This document shows positions 54,159 to 62,912 of a stretch of DNA of 64,000 bases, piece by piece; the stretch's first letter is position 1; each line of letters begins with the position of its first letter. The notes under the pieces are model-generated. The model was not told where the DNA came from. It worked only from the letters and a program-made list of their open reading frames with translations, and ran no database searches. This DNA is from CAWCAL01 sp963695075 (GTDB lineage Bacteria; Actinomycetota; Acidimicrobiia; Acidimicrobiales; CAWCAL01), in contig CAVOFR010000007.1 in NCBI GenBank assembly GCA_963695075.1, forward strand, positions 2,136,183 through 2,200,182, in the 5' to 3' direction. Made by a program: the position numbers and the translations under genes.

Positions 54159-54299
54159 CCCCGTGGACCGCGCGGTTCCCTTGACCACCACCCGCGCGAT
54201 TCACCTGGCCACCAGCGCGCGATTCTGCTGGCCGCCCACGCGCGATTCCCACTGACCGTTGACACACGAAGGAGGCGACTGTGCAGTGAGCCTCCACTC

Positions 54300-54455
54300 G
54301 AGATCTGGTGAGGTCGGTTCCCCGGCGTGAGTACCCCCACCCCGCCGTCCGTGGGTCGGTTGGGTATAGAACTTGGCCGGACGTGACGGCCCGGGATCGC
54401 ATTCGACGACACGGAGCGGACGGCGACCGCGGGCGCAGTCGGCGCGGCAGCGCTT
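54300..54455 (+). repeat. Dispersed island repeat R, copy R2
   Basis: The right portion (GCCCGGGATCGCATTCGACG to GCGGCAGCGCTTC) aligns with R1, R3 and R4; the left part is more diverged. It begins about 30 bp from the IS21 right target duplication, so the IS landed close to the repeat. The rest of 54265-54605 holds nothing else that I recognise. Confidence 0.7.
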
Positions 54456-54605
54456 CTTCGTCCCGGACCCAGGCCACGCGACGGAGTCCATTCCGAGGGG
54501 CTGGGTTGCAGGCCCGAGTGGTGTCTCGCAAGACGGGTGAATTCCATCCGCCCGATCTGACGCCCAGGGGAGGCTGGTGGAGGCGAGTCGGTACCGTGGA
54601 ACGCT

Positions 54606-55940
54606 ATGGCTTGGGATTCGACGCGTGCGTTCGTGCTCGGGGTAGCCGGGGGTCTGTCCCTCCTGCTGGTCGCGTGTGGATCGGGTGGGGAGGTGGCCAC
54701 TTCGCCTGTGTCGACGAGTCCGGCCGACGCTTCGAACGTAGTGGATGCTCTGGCTGAGGCGGGGTTCGATCTTTGCAGCGACGTGGCGGTGTTGGAGGCT
54801 TCGGTCGAGGGGTCGGTCGGTGGCATGAGCGACCCCGACTCGCTGGTCCTACATGTCATTCGCGCGTATGCGGCCGAGCATGCCGACACGTTCGCGGGGC
54901 TGTGGATCGACCGCGATCACGGGGGCACCATCGTGGTGGCGTTCACCGATGATCCCGCTGCGCATCTGGCCGCCCTTCTGGCTCGGAGACCGTCGCCCGA
55001 TGATGTCTCTGGTATGGAGCCGCCGCCTTCGATCGATGATGATCGTCCTCTTGGTGAGCGGGATGTCGCGATCGACACGGTTCAGGCGGCGGTGACCGAG
55101 GCGGAACTGGCTGAAGTCCAGGACGACATGCGGCGACTGTTCGAAGACCACGAGCGGTATGGCCTCAGCGGGACCGGTCGGGACCTGAAACACAATCGGG
55201 TCTCGATCGAGCTCGGCGACCCGACGCCGGAACAGGTTTCGGCGCTGGCCGCGGTGGTGCCGATCGATCGGGCATGTATCGAACTCACGCTGAGCGCACC
55301 CCAGTTCGCTGACGAGTTCGATGTGATCCCCGGTCCCGACGAGGACCCGCTGGTCGACTGCGACGGAGCGGCGCTCCGGTTGTCGGATCTGGCCAGTCCT
55401 CGACCGGTTGAGTCGGTCGACGATCCCGCGGTCGATGCGTTCCTGTCCGACCTCGCTGACCCGGCGGGTATGGACTTGCCCCTCGACGGCTGGGTCGTGC
55501 TCGGCATCAATGACGAGCAGGCCGTCTTCGCGTTGCTCGAGCCGGAGGAACGGTGGATGGTGACGATGGAACAAGGATCATCGGGGTGGCGGTTCGGCGC
55601 CTTGGGTGGGCCATGTGACGAACCGCGCGTGGCGCTCCCAGAGGGACTTGAGCCGGTGTCCTGGGAGGTCGACCCGGAGTCGCCGCCACCTACCCCCGAA
55701 GATACGGTCCTGCACCTGCGCGTCATGGAACTTGGATGTAGCGGCGGGCAACCCATCGGGGAGCGACTGGTCGGTCCCCAGGTCGTCGAGACCGACACAG
55801 ACGTGCAAGTCGCGTTCGCTGCCCAATCCCCAGGACCGAACAGCTGTCCGAGTAACCCCTGGTCATCGGTCACCGTTGAACTCACCGAACCACTCGGATC
55901 ACGAACGCTCCGAGACGGACTCCTCCCAGCCGGAACCTGA
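54606..55940 (+). CDS. Lipoprotein, 444 residues, unknown function
   Basis: The protein has a signal peptide with lipobox LLLVAC (Cys24), so it is anchored outside the membrane. The ectodomain is acidic, contains several cysteines and has SecD/amidase-like short repeats (VSIELGDPTPEQVSALAAVV) reminiscent of peptidoglycan- or septum-related lipoproteins, but no family is recognised. The C-terminal quarter begins at EDTVLHLRVMELGC. Confidence 0.75.
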   Translation: MAWDSTRAFVLGVAGGLSLLLVACGSGGEVATSPVSTSPADASNVVDALAEAGFDLCSDVAVLEASVEGSVGGMSDPDSLVLHVIRAYAAEHADTFAGLWIDRDHGGTIVVAFTDDPAAHLAALLARRPSPDDVSGMEPPPSIDDDRPLGERDVAIDTVQAAVTEAELAEVQDDMRRLFEDHERYGLSGTGRDLKHNRVSIELGDPTPEQVSALAAVVPIDRACIELTLSAPQFADEFDVIPGPDEDPLVDCDGAALRLSDLASPRPVESVDDPAVDAFLSDLADPAGMDLPLDGWVVLGINDEQAVFALLEPEERWMVTMEQGSSGWRFGALGGPCDEPRVALPEGLEPVSWEVDPESPPPTPEDTVLHLRVMELGCSGGQPIGERLVGPQVVETDTDVQVAFAAQSPGPNSCPSNPWSSVTVELTEPLGSRTLRDGLLPAGT

Positions 55941-56067
55941 TCTCACAACTCGGTGCCTCCCCGCGGGCGGCGACAGCGCCGTGCAGTTGCGGGTGCTGTA
56001 GTACGGGGGCCGCACCCGCTCAGCGCTCGCCGAGCGTCTAACAGCGGGCGATACTGCCTCAGTGGTC

Positions 56068-56544
56068 ATGAATGTCGCCATCAGTGCGCTCGTAGCTGCG
56101 CTCCTTGGCTGCACCTCGTGTCCGTTTCTGGATGGCGGTTCGGAGACGCATCGGAGTGCGGAACTTGACGCTCAATTGGTCGACATGATTGGCGATACAA
56201 GCTCGGCTGTTGGCCTTGATGAGCTACGCAGCACCGAGGCACGAGATCGTTCGCCATGCCGTGGTCTGGGGACTGCGGCCGATTCGTTGGTCATCTACTA
56301 CCCGGAGGTGAGCGAACAGGAGGCACGCTCGGCGATGCACGAGATTCGCGAGTACTGGGATGCCGTGGCGTCCCAGTGGGCGTCGGACGGTGCGAACGTT
56401 CGGGACGCCGGACTTGAAGCTTCGACTACGCCCGCCGTGGGTCTGGACATCGACGGGTTCTCCATCGCTGCCACCTATTTCCCAGAAGCCGAAGTGGCAG
56501 CATTCCAGCTGGGAGGAACCGCACCGTGCACCAGAGATCAATAG
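56068..56544 (+). CDS. Small lipoprotein, unknown function
   Basis: This protein of about 158 residues opens MNVAISALVAALLGCTSC, with lipobox ALLGC. The soluble part has sequence such as DSLVIYYPEVSEQEARSAMH. It follows the larger lipoprotein by about 120 bp in the same direction. A GTG two codons earlier (56062) is an alternative start. No family is recognised. Confidence 0.65.
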   Translation: MNVAISALVAALLGCTSCPFLDGGSETHRSAELDAQLVDMIGDTSSAVGLDELRSTEARDRSPCRGLGTAADSLVIYYPEVSEQEARSAMHEIREYWDAVASQWASDGANVRDAGLEASTTPAVGLDIDGFSIAATYFPEAEVAAFQLGGTAPCTRDQ

Positions 56545-56553
56545 CTTGGCCAG

Positions 56554-56988
56554 TCACCGAAGCAGCGTCTCACAAGAAGGTCGGAGGACACGCCCCCGCA
56601 GATAGCAGTCCGCAACCACCGCCACCAGAGCCTTCTCGGCCCGGCGCCGGGGCTCGAGCAGCCAATCAGGGAAGTAGCTGCCCTCCCTGAGCTTGGGGAT
56701 CGCCAGCTCGATCGTTCCCGCCCGAGTGTCCCAACGGCGCTGGCGGTAGCCGTTACGGCTGTTGACCCGGTCCGGGGACACTTCGCCGTAGCCGGCCCCG
56801 CAGCTCGCGTCGGCGTCCGCTCCCATCAACTGCTGGGCGAACGCCGCGACCATCTCACGGACCAGGTCGTTGCCGTCCTCGTCGAGGTGCTTGCGCAGCC
56901 ACTCGAGCGCGGCCATGTTGTTGTCGTTGATCACCGTGTCTTCCTCTCTGGTTGTGTCGTTACTTCCAGAGGTGGACGCGGTGATCAC
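56554..56988 (-). pseudogene. IS256-family transposase, N-terminal fragment
   Basis: The fragment encodes the start of a Mutator-type transposase: EWLRKHLDEDGNDLVREMVA, CGAGYGEVSPDRVNSRNGYR, RRWDTRAGTIELAIPKLREG and EKALVAVVADCYL. After CYL the sequence departs from the family and stops, so roughly the last two-thirds (including the catalytic residues) are missing. Confidence 0.8.
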
Positions 56989-57039
56989 GCGTCCGGCGGA
57001 TACTCCACCCGATACACCACTACCTGGGACTCAACTTGC

Positions 57040-57045
57040 CAGAAT
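57040..57045 (+). promoter_or_regulatory. -10 element, leaderless arrangement
   Basis: CAGAAT stands exactly six bases before the ATG at 57052, the same spacing as at murF and at the STAND gene. Confidence 0.45.
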
Positions 57046-57051
57046 GAGTGG

Positions 57052-57510
57052 ATGCGGATCGACCAGGTCAAGGATGACTTCGAACGGCACCTAGCGGTTC
57101 ACGGCATCAGCCTCGAAACCATCGATGCTGCCACCAGCATCCGGCAGATGCTCAGCTGGTACGAGGACGCCCGAGTTGAAGACGCAGCCCCAGTCACGGA
57201 GGACGGCGACATGATGCTCTTTCAGTGGGGCACCTATGACTGGGGACACGGAAGATGGTTCGAATACAACCTCACCCGGCAGGTGATCAGTGCCGATTTC
57301 GGTGGCGATGAGAGCATCTGGCAACTCGAGTTGACGCTGCGCTACACACCCACATCGGAGACAGGCACGATCGGGAGCGGGAATCGCTGGTGGAGCAAGC
57401 CCGCGGCGGTCGACGGGTTTCGCGAATTCATCGAGAACTCGGAAGCATCTGAAGTGGTGGCGATGCTCAAGGCGGACGAGACCGAATTGAGATTCGGGAT
57501 CGCGGGCTGA
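57052..57510 (+). CDS. Hypothetical protein, 152 residues
   Basis: The protein begins MRIDQVKDDFERHLAVHGIS and is acidic and aromatic-rich (MMLFQWGTYDWGHGRWFEYN), with a helical C-terminus (FREFIENSEASEVVAMLKAD). It has no signal peptide. Its size and composition resemble bacterial immunity proteins, but no family is recognised. The upstream in-frame extension overlaps the transposase fragment and is rejected. Confidence 0.65.
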   Translation: MRIDQVKDDFERHLAVHGISLETIDAATSIRQMLSWYEDARVEDAAPVTEDGDMMLFQWGTYDWGHGRWFEYNLTRQVISADFGGDESIWQLELTLRYTPTSETGTIGSGNRWWSKPAAVDGFREFIENSEASEVVAMLKADETELRFGIAG

Positions 57511-57625
57511 GATCGCACGACCAGGACATTGCTCGAGCCGTTACCGATATCTCACCACCGACCAGAACATCGACGTGACCAGTGCGGAATACCCGCTCTT
57601 GAACGGCCTAGCCGCTAGGCGACCA

Positions 57626-57793
57626 GCCGCCAATGGGTAGTACGGGATTGTGCAACTCGGTCCTCCGACGTGAACCCCCACAGCGTTCCATGCGCTGGCT
57701 CGGTGCAGAATCGGCGGACGCGACGGTCCGGGATCGCATGCGCCGGCACCGGGCGGACCGCGACCGTGGGCGCAGTTCGCGCGGCAGTGCTTC
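57626..57793 (+). repeat. Dispersed island repeat R, copy R3
   Basis: This 168-bp copy aligns end to end with R1. On the reverse strand both R1 and R3 read THWRLVA followed by a stop at the same place, so the repeat could contain the tail of a decayed coding sequence. It lies 115 bp after the 152-residue gene. The rest of 57511-57977 holds nothing else that I recognise. Confidence 0.78.
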
Positions 57794-57977
57794 GGGTTGA
57801 CATTCCCACCTCACCCACGCCGGCGTCCACTGTTGGCCGTGCCGCTGTCTGTCGACGTTCACACCCTCACTTCCACCACGCCATGGGACCCAGCCGATGG
57901 GCACCCTGCGGCTCGTTTTGTGGCAGGCTCTGGCTTCTTGGGCCGTGATGGTTGGCCGGGAACGGAGAGGAGCGAAC

Positions 57978-58730
57978 ATGCGGCGAGTATTCATCGTGCC
58001 CGAAGCCGGCTACGGGACGTCGATGGTCGCGTTGGCCACAGAGATGGGACCCGGAGTCGAACCAGTCGTCGTCGTTCCCGAGGCAGGTTACGGGGCAGAA
58101 GCCGTTTTCGTCGCGTTCGAGTCCGGCCGGGGTATTCCGCTGGTGTTTCCCGTGGAGGGCCAGCAGTTTCTTCCACCCCACTTGAGAGTCGCTTCTGCGC
58201 CGGTTGTCGTTGAGCCTGACGTGAACCTCTTGGCTCCCGCGGACCACGCAGTTCTCGGACAACTGGCTGGGCTGTGGGACGCCCTTCAAGCAACCAACGG
58301 ACAGGATCCCGCTGCGTTGCGGACGATGCTCGATGCGGCCATCGCAGCTGTCAACCATCCGTGGCCTGAGCCGATCTGGTCCGAGGACGTGATGCACAAG
58401 GCTTGTGTCTCCGCGATCGGGCTATTCAACGTCGACCCGGCGCAGGTGGCCAAGGAACTCGAGTTGCTGTGCGGGGTCATTCTCGAACGCAGGTGGCTGC
58501 AGGGCGGCCCCGGCGGGTATTTCGAGGCAAGCACCTCCCAGGAAACGCTCCGCGTATTGCCGATCGCCCAGAAAGCAGCAGCTGCCTCGGCAGTGGCTGC
58601 CGTGTCTGTGACCCCGGCACAGTGGTCCGCGGACCCGGCCGGACGACATGAGCTGCGCTGGTGGGATGGAGGCGCGTGGACCGAGCACATCAGCGACCGA
58701 GGCCAGGTCGGTATCGACCCGATCACCTAG
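57978..58730 (+). CDS. DUF2510-containing protein, 250 residues
   Basis: The C-terminal 30 residues (WSADPAGRHELRWWDGGAWT onward) are a DUF2510 motif, often found in actinobacterial envelope or secretion-linked proteins. The first 60 residues carry two copies of a VPEAGYG motif 34 residues apart. The middle part is helical. No membrane span is present. GGAGAGGAG lies just before the ATG. Confidence 0.75.
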   Translation: MRRVFIVPEAGYGTSMVALATEMGPGVEPVVVVPEAGYGAEAVFVAFESGRGIPLVFPVEGQQFLPPHLRVASAPVVVEPDVNLLAPADHAVLGQLAGLWDALQATNGQDPAALRTMLDAAIAAVNHPWPEPIWSEDVMHKACVSAIGLFNVDPAQVAKELELLCGVILERRWLQGGPGGYFEASTSQETLRVLPIAQKAAAASAVAAVSVTPAQWSADPAGRHELRWWDGGAWTEHISDRGQVGIDPIT

Positions 58731-58741
58731 GTGTAATGACG

Positions 58742-58767
58742 ACAGACTTTGTTGAAGATTTGTCTGT
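58742..58767 (+). terminator. Hairpin after DUF2510 gene
   Basis: ACAGAC (58742-58747) and GTCTGT (58762-58767) pair across an AT-rich loop, 12 bases after the stop codon. A TTGG follows instead of a T-run, so it is a moderate terminator candidate. Confidence 0.4.
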
Positions 58768-59102
58768 TGGTGCTCGCGTCTGAAGGTCCCCTTCGTTGAC
58801 GGACACTGATGCTGGGGCGACCGTCGTCGTCTCGCCACTCGGCCACTGCCGGCTCGACTCCGTCAGGCCGAAGGTGAGTAACAATGGCGCGGCAGCGCCT
58901 CGCTGCCCCTCCTACCCGCGACGGTGGCTCAGGCCGGGTGGTGGGGCCTAGCGATCTTCCTGAACGGGGATCGGGGGGCGCACTCCGACGCGCCTGCGTG
59001 AGACCGGAGCGGTTCATCCAGACTCAAAGGCAGGCATTGAGTTGGGTCACGAGTGCCAGATTCGGTCACCCTGCGTGGAGCGGTGGCTGTTCCGAGTTCT
59101 GC

Positions 59103-59108
59103 CAGAAT
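59103..59108 (+). promoter_or_regulatory. -10 element, leaderless STAND gene
   Basis: CAGAAT lies exactly six bases before the GTG at 59115; no ribosome-binding site is present. Confidence 0.45.
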
Positions 59109-59114
59109 CAGTTC

Positions 59115-61913
59115 GTGGAACTGTTCGGTCGTTCGGGACTTCTCGCTGAGATGGCGAGTTCGGCGGCACCGCTTACCCTCCTCGTTGGAGACTCCGGGAC
59201 CGGCAAGAGCGCCGCCCTCTCGGCGCTGCAGGAGCACTCGCCCGGTTTGGCCCCCGACCCCATCAAGGTTGACCGAGCCCCGGCGAGCCTCCAGCTCGCA
59301 TTGCTGGATGCGCTCGGCGCTGCGGTGGCCCTCATCGCGGAAGACGAGCCCTCGGTTCGTCGTATCGGCAAGTTGATCGTCGATGCGGTGGATCGTCTTG
59401 CGGATTCGCGGCTGCAGGACCTTCGAGCTGAGGTTGGTCGGCAGCTGCTGGCTGTAGTGCGGGCACGAGTCAGCGACGAACTGGCTGATCTTGTCGAAGG
59501 CTTTGCAGAGTCAATCTCGAAGTCGCGGAGCGATGCTCTTGCAGAGCGCATTGCGAGGGCGGGCGACGCCGCCGTAGTGGATCAAATCGTCTCCTTCGCA
59601 GCTGAGGTCGAGACCCTCGCCGACGGCGAACTCGTCTACCTAGCACTTGATGACCTGGATCGCCTGGATGGCGGCGACCTGAGGCGGCTTGGCGATCTCA
59701 TTGACCGCCTACCGCCCAGGCTCCGCATTCGAGGCTCTTTCACAACTTGGGACTCTCAAACTCGCGAGGACTCTCGCTACTTAGGCATTGAAGGGGCGCA
59801 GTACGTCCCGATCGGGGGTCTGACTGAAGACCAAGTCTCGATGTGGCTGCAGTCCAGGGGTCTGCCGAGCGGGCTCCTCGACGCTGTGATGGTCGCTACT
59901 AACGGCTACCCGGTCCACGTCGAAGATGCTGTCCAGCTTCTCGTCGCGAGCCCAACAGCCTCGACTCTGCGGGCATTGAAACCCAATACCGTCTTGAAAG
60001 CACGCGCAGAGCAGGCCTGGAGCGAGTTGGACACATACGCGCAAGTCGCAGTCGCCAGATTGGCGTTCTATGTCGATCGTCCAGCCCCATCCCGAATTCG
60101 CGAGCTGCTAGGTATCGATCAAATGACGTGGGGGACTCTCGAGATCGCTCTCATCCATTCTGGCCTCCTCGTCGAAGGGCGGCCGACCTGGTTCCATGAG
60201 CTTCGACGCCAAGTGATCTGGGAATCGGTCCTTTCCGAAGATATGCGGATTGACGCCGTCGAGGCGGCCACCGCGGATCTTGCCCACCAGTTGGCGCTTC
60301 CAGCAGCACGTGCCGAACTCTTCATCGGTTTTGCTCGTGCGGCGGCGGACAATGTCAGGCTTCAACAAGCTGAACCGAGCGTGGAGGCAGCGGTTGCAGC
60401 CACCACTGACGAGGTGGCGGTCGCTGCTGCTGCCCTTGAGCTCATTGAGTTCATGCGCGGTGACCAGGTAATCGACGCCGAAATCGTCCTCACCCACGCT
60501 CGCCAAGTGTTCGGACTCCAGGGCGACGCAATCGACGCACTCGATCGACTCGCTCAGTCCGGCCTTGTCTACGTTGCCTCAGACGACCGAGCCTCGGTCC
60601 TCGCCCTCCAGTTGGGTACGAACGATGCTGCTCGAGTCATAGCGGGCCGAGCTGCGAACGAGTGTGGCCGAATGCCTGTCGTACAGCTTGCGACGGCTGC
60701 GTTCGAGACGCGACTGCGGCCGCTGCTCAGCCCCTTCGATGGAGTGGTCTATGGGGTCGGGAGGCCTCGGATGGCGTTTCTGGCGGCCCAAGTTGTCGCG
60801 GAAGTCCACCGTCGGAAACGGGATGGTGTAGTCCATCATCGGCGAGAGGAACCGAGCCTCATTCTCCGCGCAGCGCACGGTGATGTGCCCATATACGCAG
60901 CCGTGGCCTACGACACGACCGATGAGCGGAACGAAGCCTTGCTCCGATGCGAGGGATTCGAGGGCGAACTGTGGGGAGAAGCTCTCGTCGTAGATGAGAT
61001 CGTAGAGCTGCCGTCGGACGTTGTTCCCTCCTACCGCTTCTGCGGAGCGCTCGACTGGCTTACTCGTGGCCGCACGAAAGCCGACGCGCATCGAGGGGCA
61101 GCGAATGATTCCCCCATGGAGCTGTCAGTCGAACTGGAGATTCGAAGCAGGCTGCGGGCGGCAATGCGTGACGAGAGTGCGCAGATCGAACGGTTCGCAT
61201 TTGGCTTGGAGGACACAAGCGGATACGCGTACAGCGAGGTCGAAGGCGAACAATGCATCATCGAGATTGGCGGTGGTGACGCAGCCACAGACATGGGCGT
61301 GAGATGGAATGAAGTCTCACGTCAGCCATTCATGAGACTTCGTATCGCCGAGGAGCTAGAGCTTCCCCGGGACCAGCATATTCGGCGAATTGAGTGGCGG
61401 TCCGGTGCCAGGTCCACGGATGTCGTGAGGGATGAGGTGGGAGAGACGCAGAAGCACGCTTCAGCGTTCAACCGTCACCAACGCAAGCTTAATGTGGACT
61501 TCGAGGAGACGACCCTGCGTGGTCTACTACGGGCCGCTTTGGAGCAGCGTGAGTTGGACGGACGACGGCTCGTAGAGGCGACGCCACTCACAGGCCTCAC
61601 CCTTCCGCCACCAACGAAGACGTATGTCTTGCTCGAGCTCGACGAGCCAACGGACGACGGATGGGTGCCCGGCGCACGAGATGTCGTGTACGCCGCCGCG
61701 TTTCTGTCCGATCATCGGGACCGAGGCGTCGAGTTCTCGATGATCCGATCAGCTCAGTGGGCCTCGTCGCCTTCACAGTCGCCGCGCGACCTCATGGAGC
61801 ACCACTTCGGAGTTGACACGTCGGAGGCCGTCTCGCATAGCTGGGGCGAGGCCGCAGGCGGCTTGGCCCGCCTGCTTGGCTTCGAGTTTGGTGAGGTCAG
61901 ATTCCAGTACTAG
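59115..61913 (+). CDS. Large STAND-like ATPase, possible defence protein
   Basis: The 932-residue protein starts VELFGRSGLLAEM. Walker A is GDSGTGKS (25-32) and a Walker B-like YLALDDLDRLDGGDL lies near residue 175, followed by a sensor strand (IRGSFTTWDSQTR) and winged-helix and helical regions. The C-terminal 350 residues match nothing I recognise and may be the effector or sensor. Codons are less C-ending than in the chromosome, consistent with transfer. It stands alone in the island, which is common for single-gene antiviral STAND systems. An earlier start at 58884 is possible but adds low-quality sequence. Confidence 0.75.
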   Translation: MELFGRSGLLAEMASSAAPLTLLVGDSGTGKSAALSALQEHSPGLAPDPIKVDRAPASLQLALLDALGAAVALIAEDEPSVRRIGKLIVDAVDRLADSRLQDLRAEVGRQLLAVVRARVSDELADLVEGFAESISKSRSDALAERIARAGDAAVVDQIVSFAAEVETLADGELVYLALDDLDRLDGGDLRRLGDLIDRLPPRLRIRGSFTTWDSQTREDSRYLGIEGAQYVPIGGLTEDQVSMWLQSRGLPSGLLDAVMVATNGYPVHVEDAVQLLVASPTASTLRALKPNTVLKARAEQAWSELDTYAQVAVARLAFYVDRPAPSRIRELLGIDQMTWGTLEIALIHSGLLVEGRPTWFHELRRQVIWESVLSEDMRIDAVEAATADLAHQLALPAARAELFIGFARAAADNVRLQQAEPSVEAAVAATTDEVAVAAAALELIEFMRGDQVIDAEIVLTHARQVFGLQGDAIDALDRLAQSGLVYVASDDRASVLALQLGTNDAARVIAGRAANECGRMPVVQLATAAFETRLRPLLSPFDGVVYGVGRPRMAFLAAQVVAEVHRRKRDGVVHHRREEPSLILRAAHGDVPIYAAVAYDTTDERNEALLRCEGFEGELWGEALVVDEIVELPSDVVPSYRFCGALDWLTRGRTKADAHRGAANDSPMELSVELEIRSRLRAAMRDESAQIERFAFGLEDTSGYAYSEVEGEQCIIEIGGGDAATDMGVRWNEVSRQPFMRLRIAEELELPRDQHIRRIEWRSGARSTDVVRDEVGETQKHASAFNRHQRKLNVDFEETTLRGLLRAALEQRELDGRRLVEATPLTGLTLPPPTKTYVLLELDEPTDDGWVPGARDVVYAAAFLSDHRDRGVEFSMIRSAQWASSPSQSPRDLMEHHFGVDTSEAVSHSWGEAAGGLARLLGFEFGEVRFQY

Positions 61914-61944
61914 CTGACGGACTTCCTCTCCCGTTTCCTGGACA

Positions 61945-62079
61945 CTGTGATGTGCCCCGAGTCTCGGCCGCCGTCCATGCCCTGGTCGGCTACGAATTGG
62001 CGGACGCGACGGTCCTGGATGGCATTCGACGGCACGGAGCGGACCGCGACCGTGGGCGCACTTCGCGCGGCAGCGCTTC
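61945..62079 (+). repeat. Dispersed island repeat R, copy R4
   Basis: This copy has the best-preserved core (TTGGCGGACGCGACGGTCCT, then CGCGACCGTGGGCGCA). It starts about 32 bp after the STAND gene stop. The rest of 61914-62244, up to the convergent lipoprotein gene, holds nothing else that I recognise. Confidence 0.75.
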
Positions 62080-62244
62080 GCGATCGCGGACCCATCCCCA
62101 AGCGATGACACCAAGTGGCTCTTGACGGCACCAACCGGACGTCTCGCTCATCCAGAACGGGCGGCTCGACGCTCGGTTGTCCACGCTGCAGCGTGCGCAG
62201 GCCACTCGCCGGCTACGAGTCCCCAAGGCGGCACCAGCGGTCTT

Positions 62245-62832
62245 CTACAGCGGCACCCTGGTGAGCTCGGTCTCCGAAGCATCGAGCAGGACGAGGCTCG
62301 TCGCTGTGCCACCATCGGGACGCAGGAACACCGAGAACGAACCGATCTCGTCCATCTCGGCGCGGGGCACGATCCCCATCTTGGTTGTCGAGCTCGTCGA
62401 GCCCTGCTCGAACTCCACTACCGCTGTCGTCGCCTCGGCTGGCGCCAGCCCATACAGCACCTGTACCTGGGCGTCGAGCGGTGCAGCCTCGATGGCATAG
62501 GACAAGCCGTCAGAGCCCACCTCGCTGGTGTCGACCGTGCAACTGGACTCGTCCCACCCAGCCTTGCCCAAGTCGTCCCCCACCAGGTGCGCACACCACC
62601 CGTCGCCGCTGGGTCCGGCTACCACGACGAATCCGAGGCTTCCCGAGCTTTGTAGCTCGATGACGTCGTGGGACTCCTCATCACCGCCGTCGGTCGATGG
62701 AACCGACGACGGAGCAGCCGTCGATTCCGCGGTTTCGTCAACGGGTTCGGTGCTCGGCGAACCTGCCTCGTCATCACCACATGCGGCGACGGATCCTACA
62801 AGGATGCCGATTAGCACAAGTCGTCGCAGCAT
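62245..62832 (-). CDS. Lipoprotein, 195 residues
   Basis: The signal peptide ends in lipobox SVAAC (Cys18), followed by a Ser/Thr/Glu-rich linker and a compact domain of about 140 residues with two cysteines (GWCAHLVG and SSCTVDTS) that may form a disulfide. It would be lipid-anchored on the outer face of the membrane. The family is unknown. It is the last cargo gene before the integrase. Confidence 0.75.
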   Translation of the reverse strand: MLRRLVLIGILVGSVAACGDDEAGSPSTEPVDETAESTAAPSSVPSTDGGDEESHDVIELQSSGSLGFVVVAGPSGDGWCAHLVGDDLGKAGWDESSCTVDTSEVGSDGLSYAIEAAPLDAQVQVLYGLAPAEATTAVVEFEQGSTSSTTKMGIVPRAEMDEIGSFSVFLRPDGGTATSLVLLDASETELTRVPL

Positions 62833-62912
62833 GGCGGGTTACCTCACATCCGAACGGCCGTCAGTCGATCCGTCCCCCGACGAAGTTGTGGGCTCAATGA
62901 TACTCCGTCGGC

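Larger units (their letters stand above)
51742..54264 (+). mobile_element. Complete IS21-family insertion sequence
   Basis: The 2523-bp element starts TGTC and ends GACA. The outermost 36 bases of each end are imperfect inverted copies. Further inner repeats with a GCGCG core occur at about 51759, 51781 and 51803 on the left and 54182, 54206 and 54229 on the right, as expected for multiple IstA sites. It is flanked by CACGAA on both sides (51736-51741 and 54265-54270), a 6-bp target duplication. Both genes are intact, so it is recent and probably active. Confidence 0.85.
58731..59114. other. Gap before STAND gene, with hairpin and -10 element
   Basis: The only features seen in these 384 bases are the hairpin at 58742-58767 and the -10 element at 59103. 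The frame of the STAND gene extends upstream into this gap but loses protein-like character. Confidence 0.45.

Noticed and set aside
58884..59114. A longer STAND protein starting at 58884
   Set aside because: The first 77 residues are Arg/Pro-rich without helix or strand pattern, and the CAGAAT element fits a start at 59115.
49203..62079. R repeats as classical integron attC sites
   Set aside because: No GTTRRRY/RYYYAAC core pair at the ends and no IntI gene in view; they are kept as an unknown repeat.
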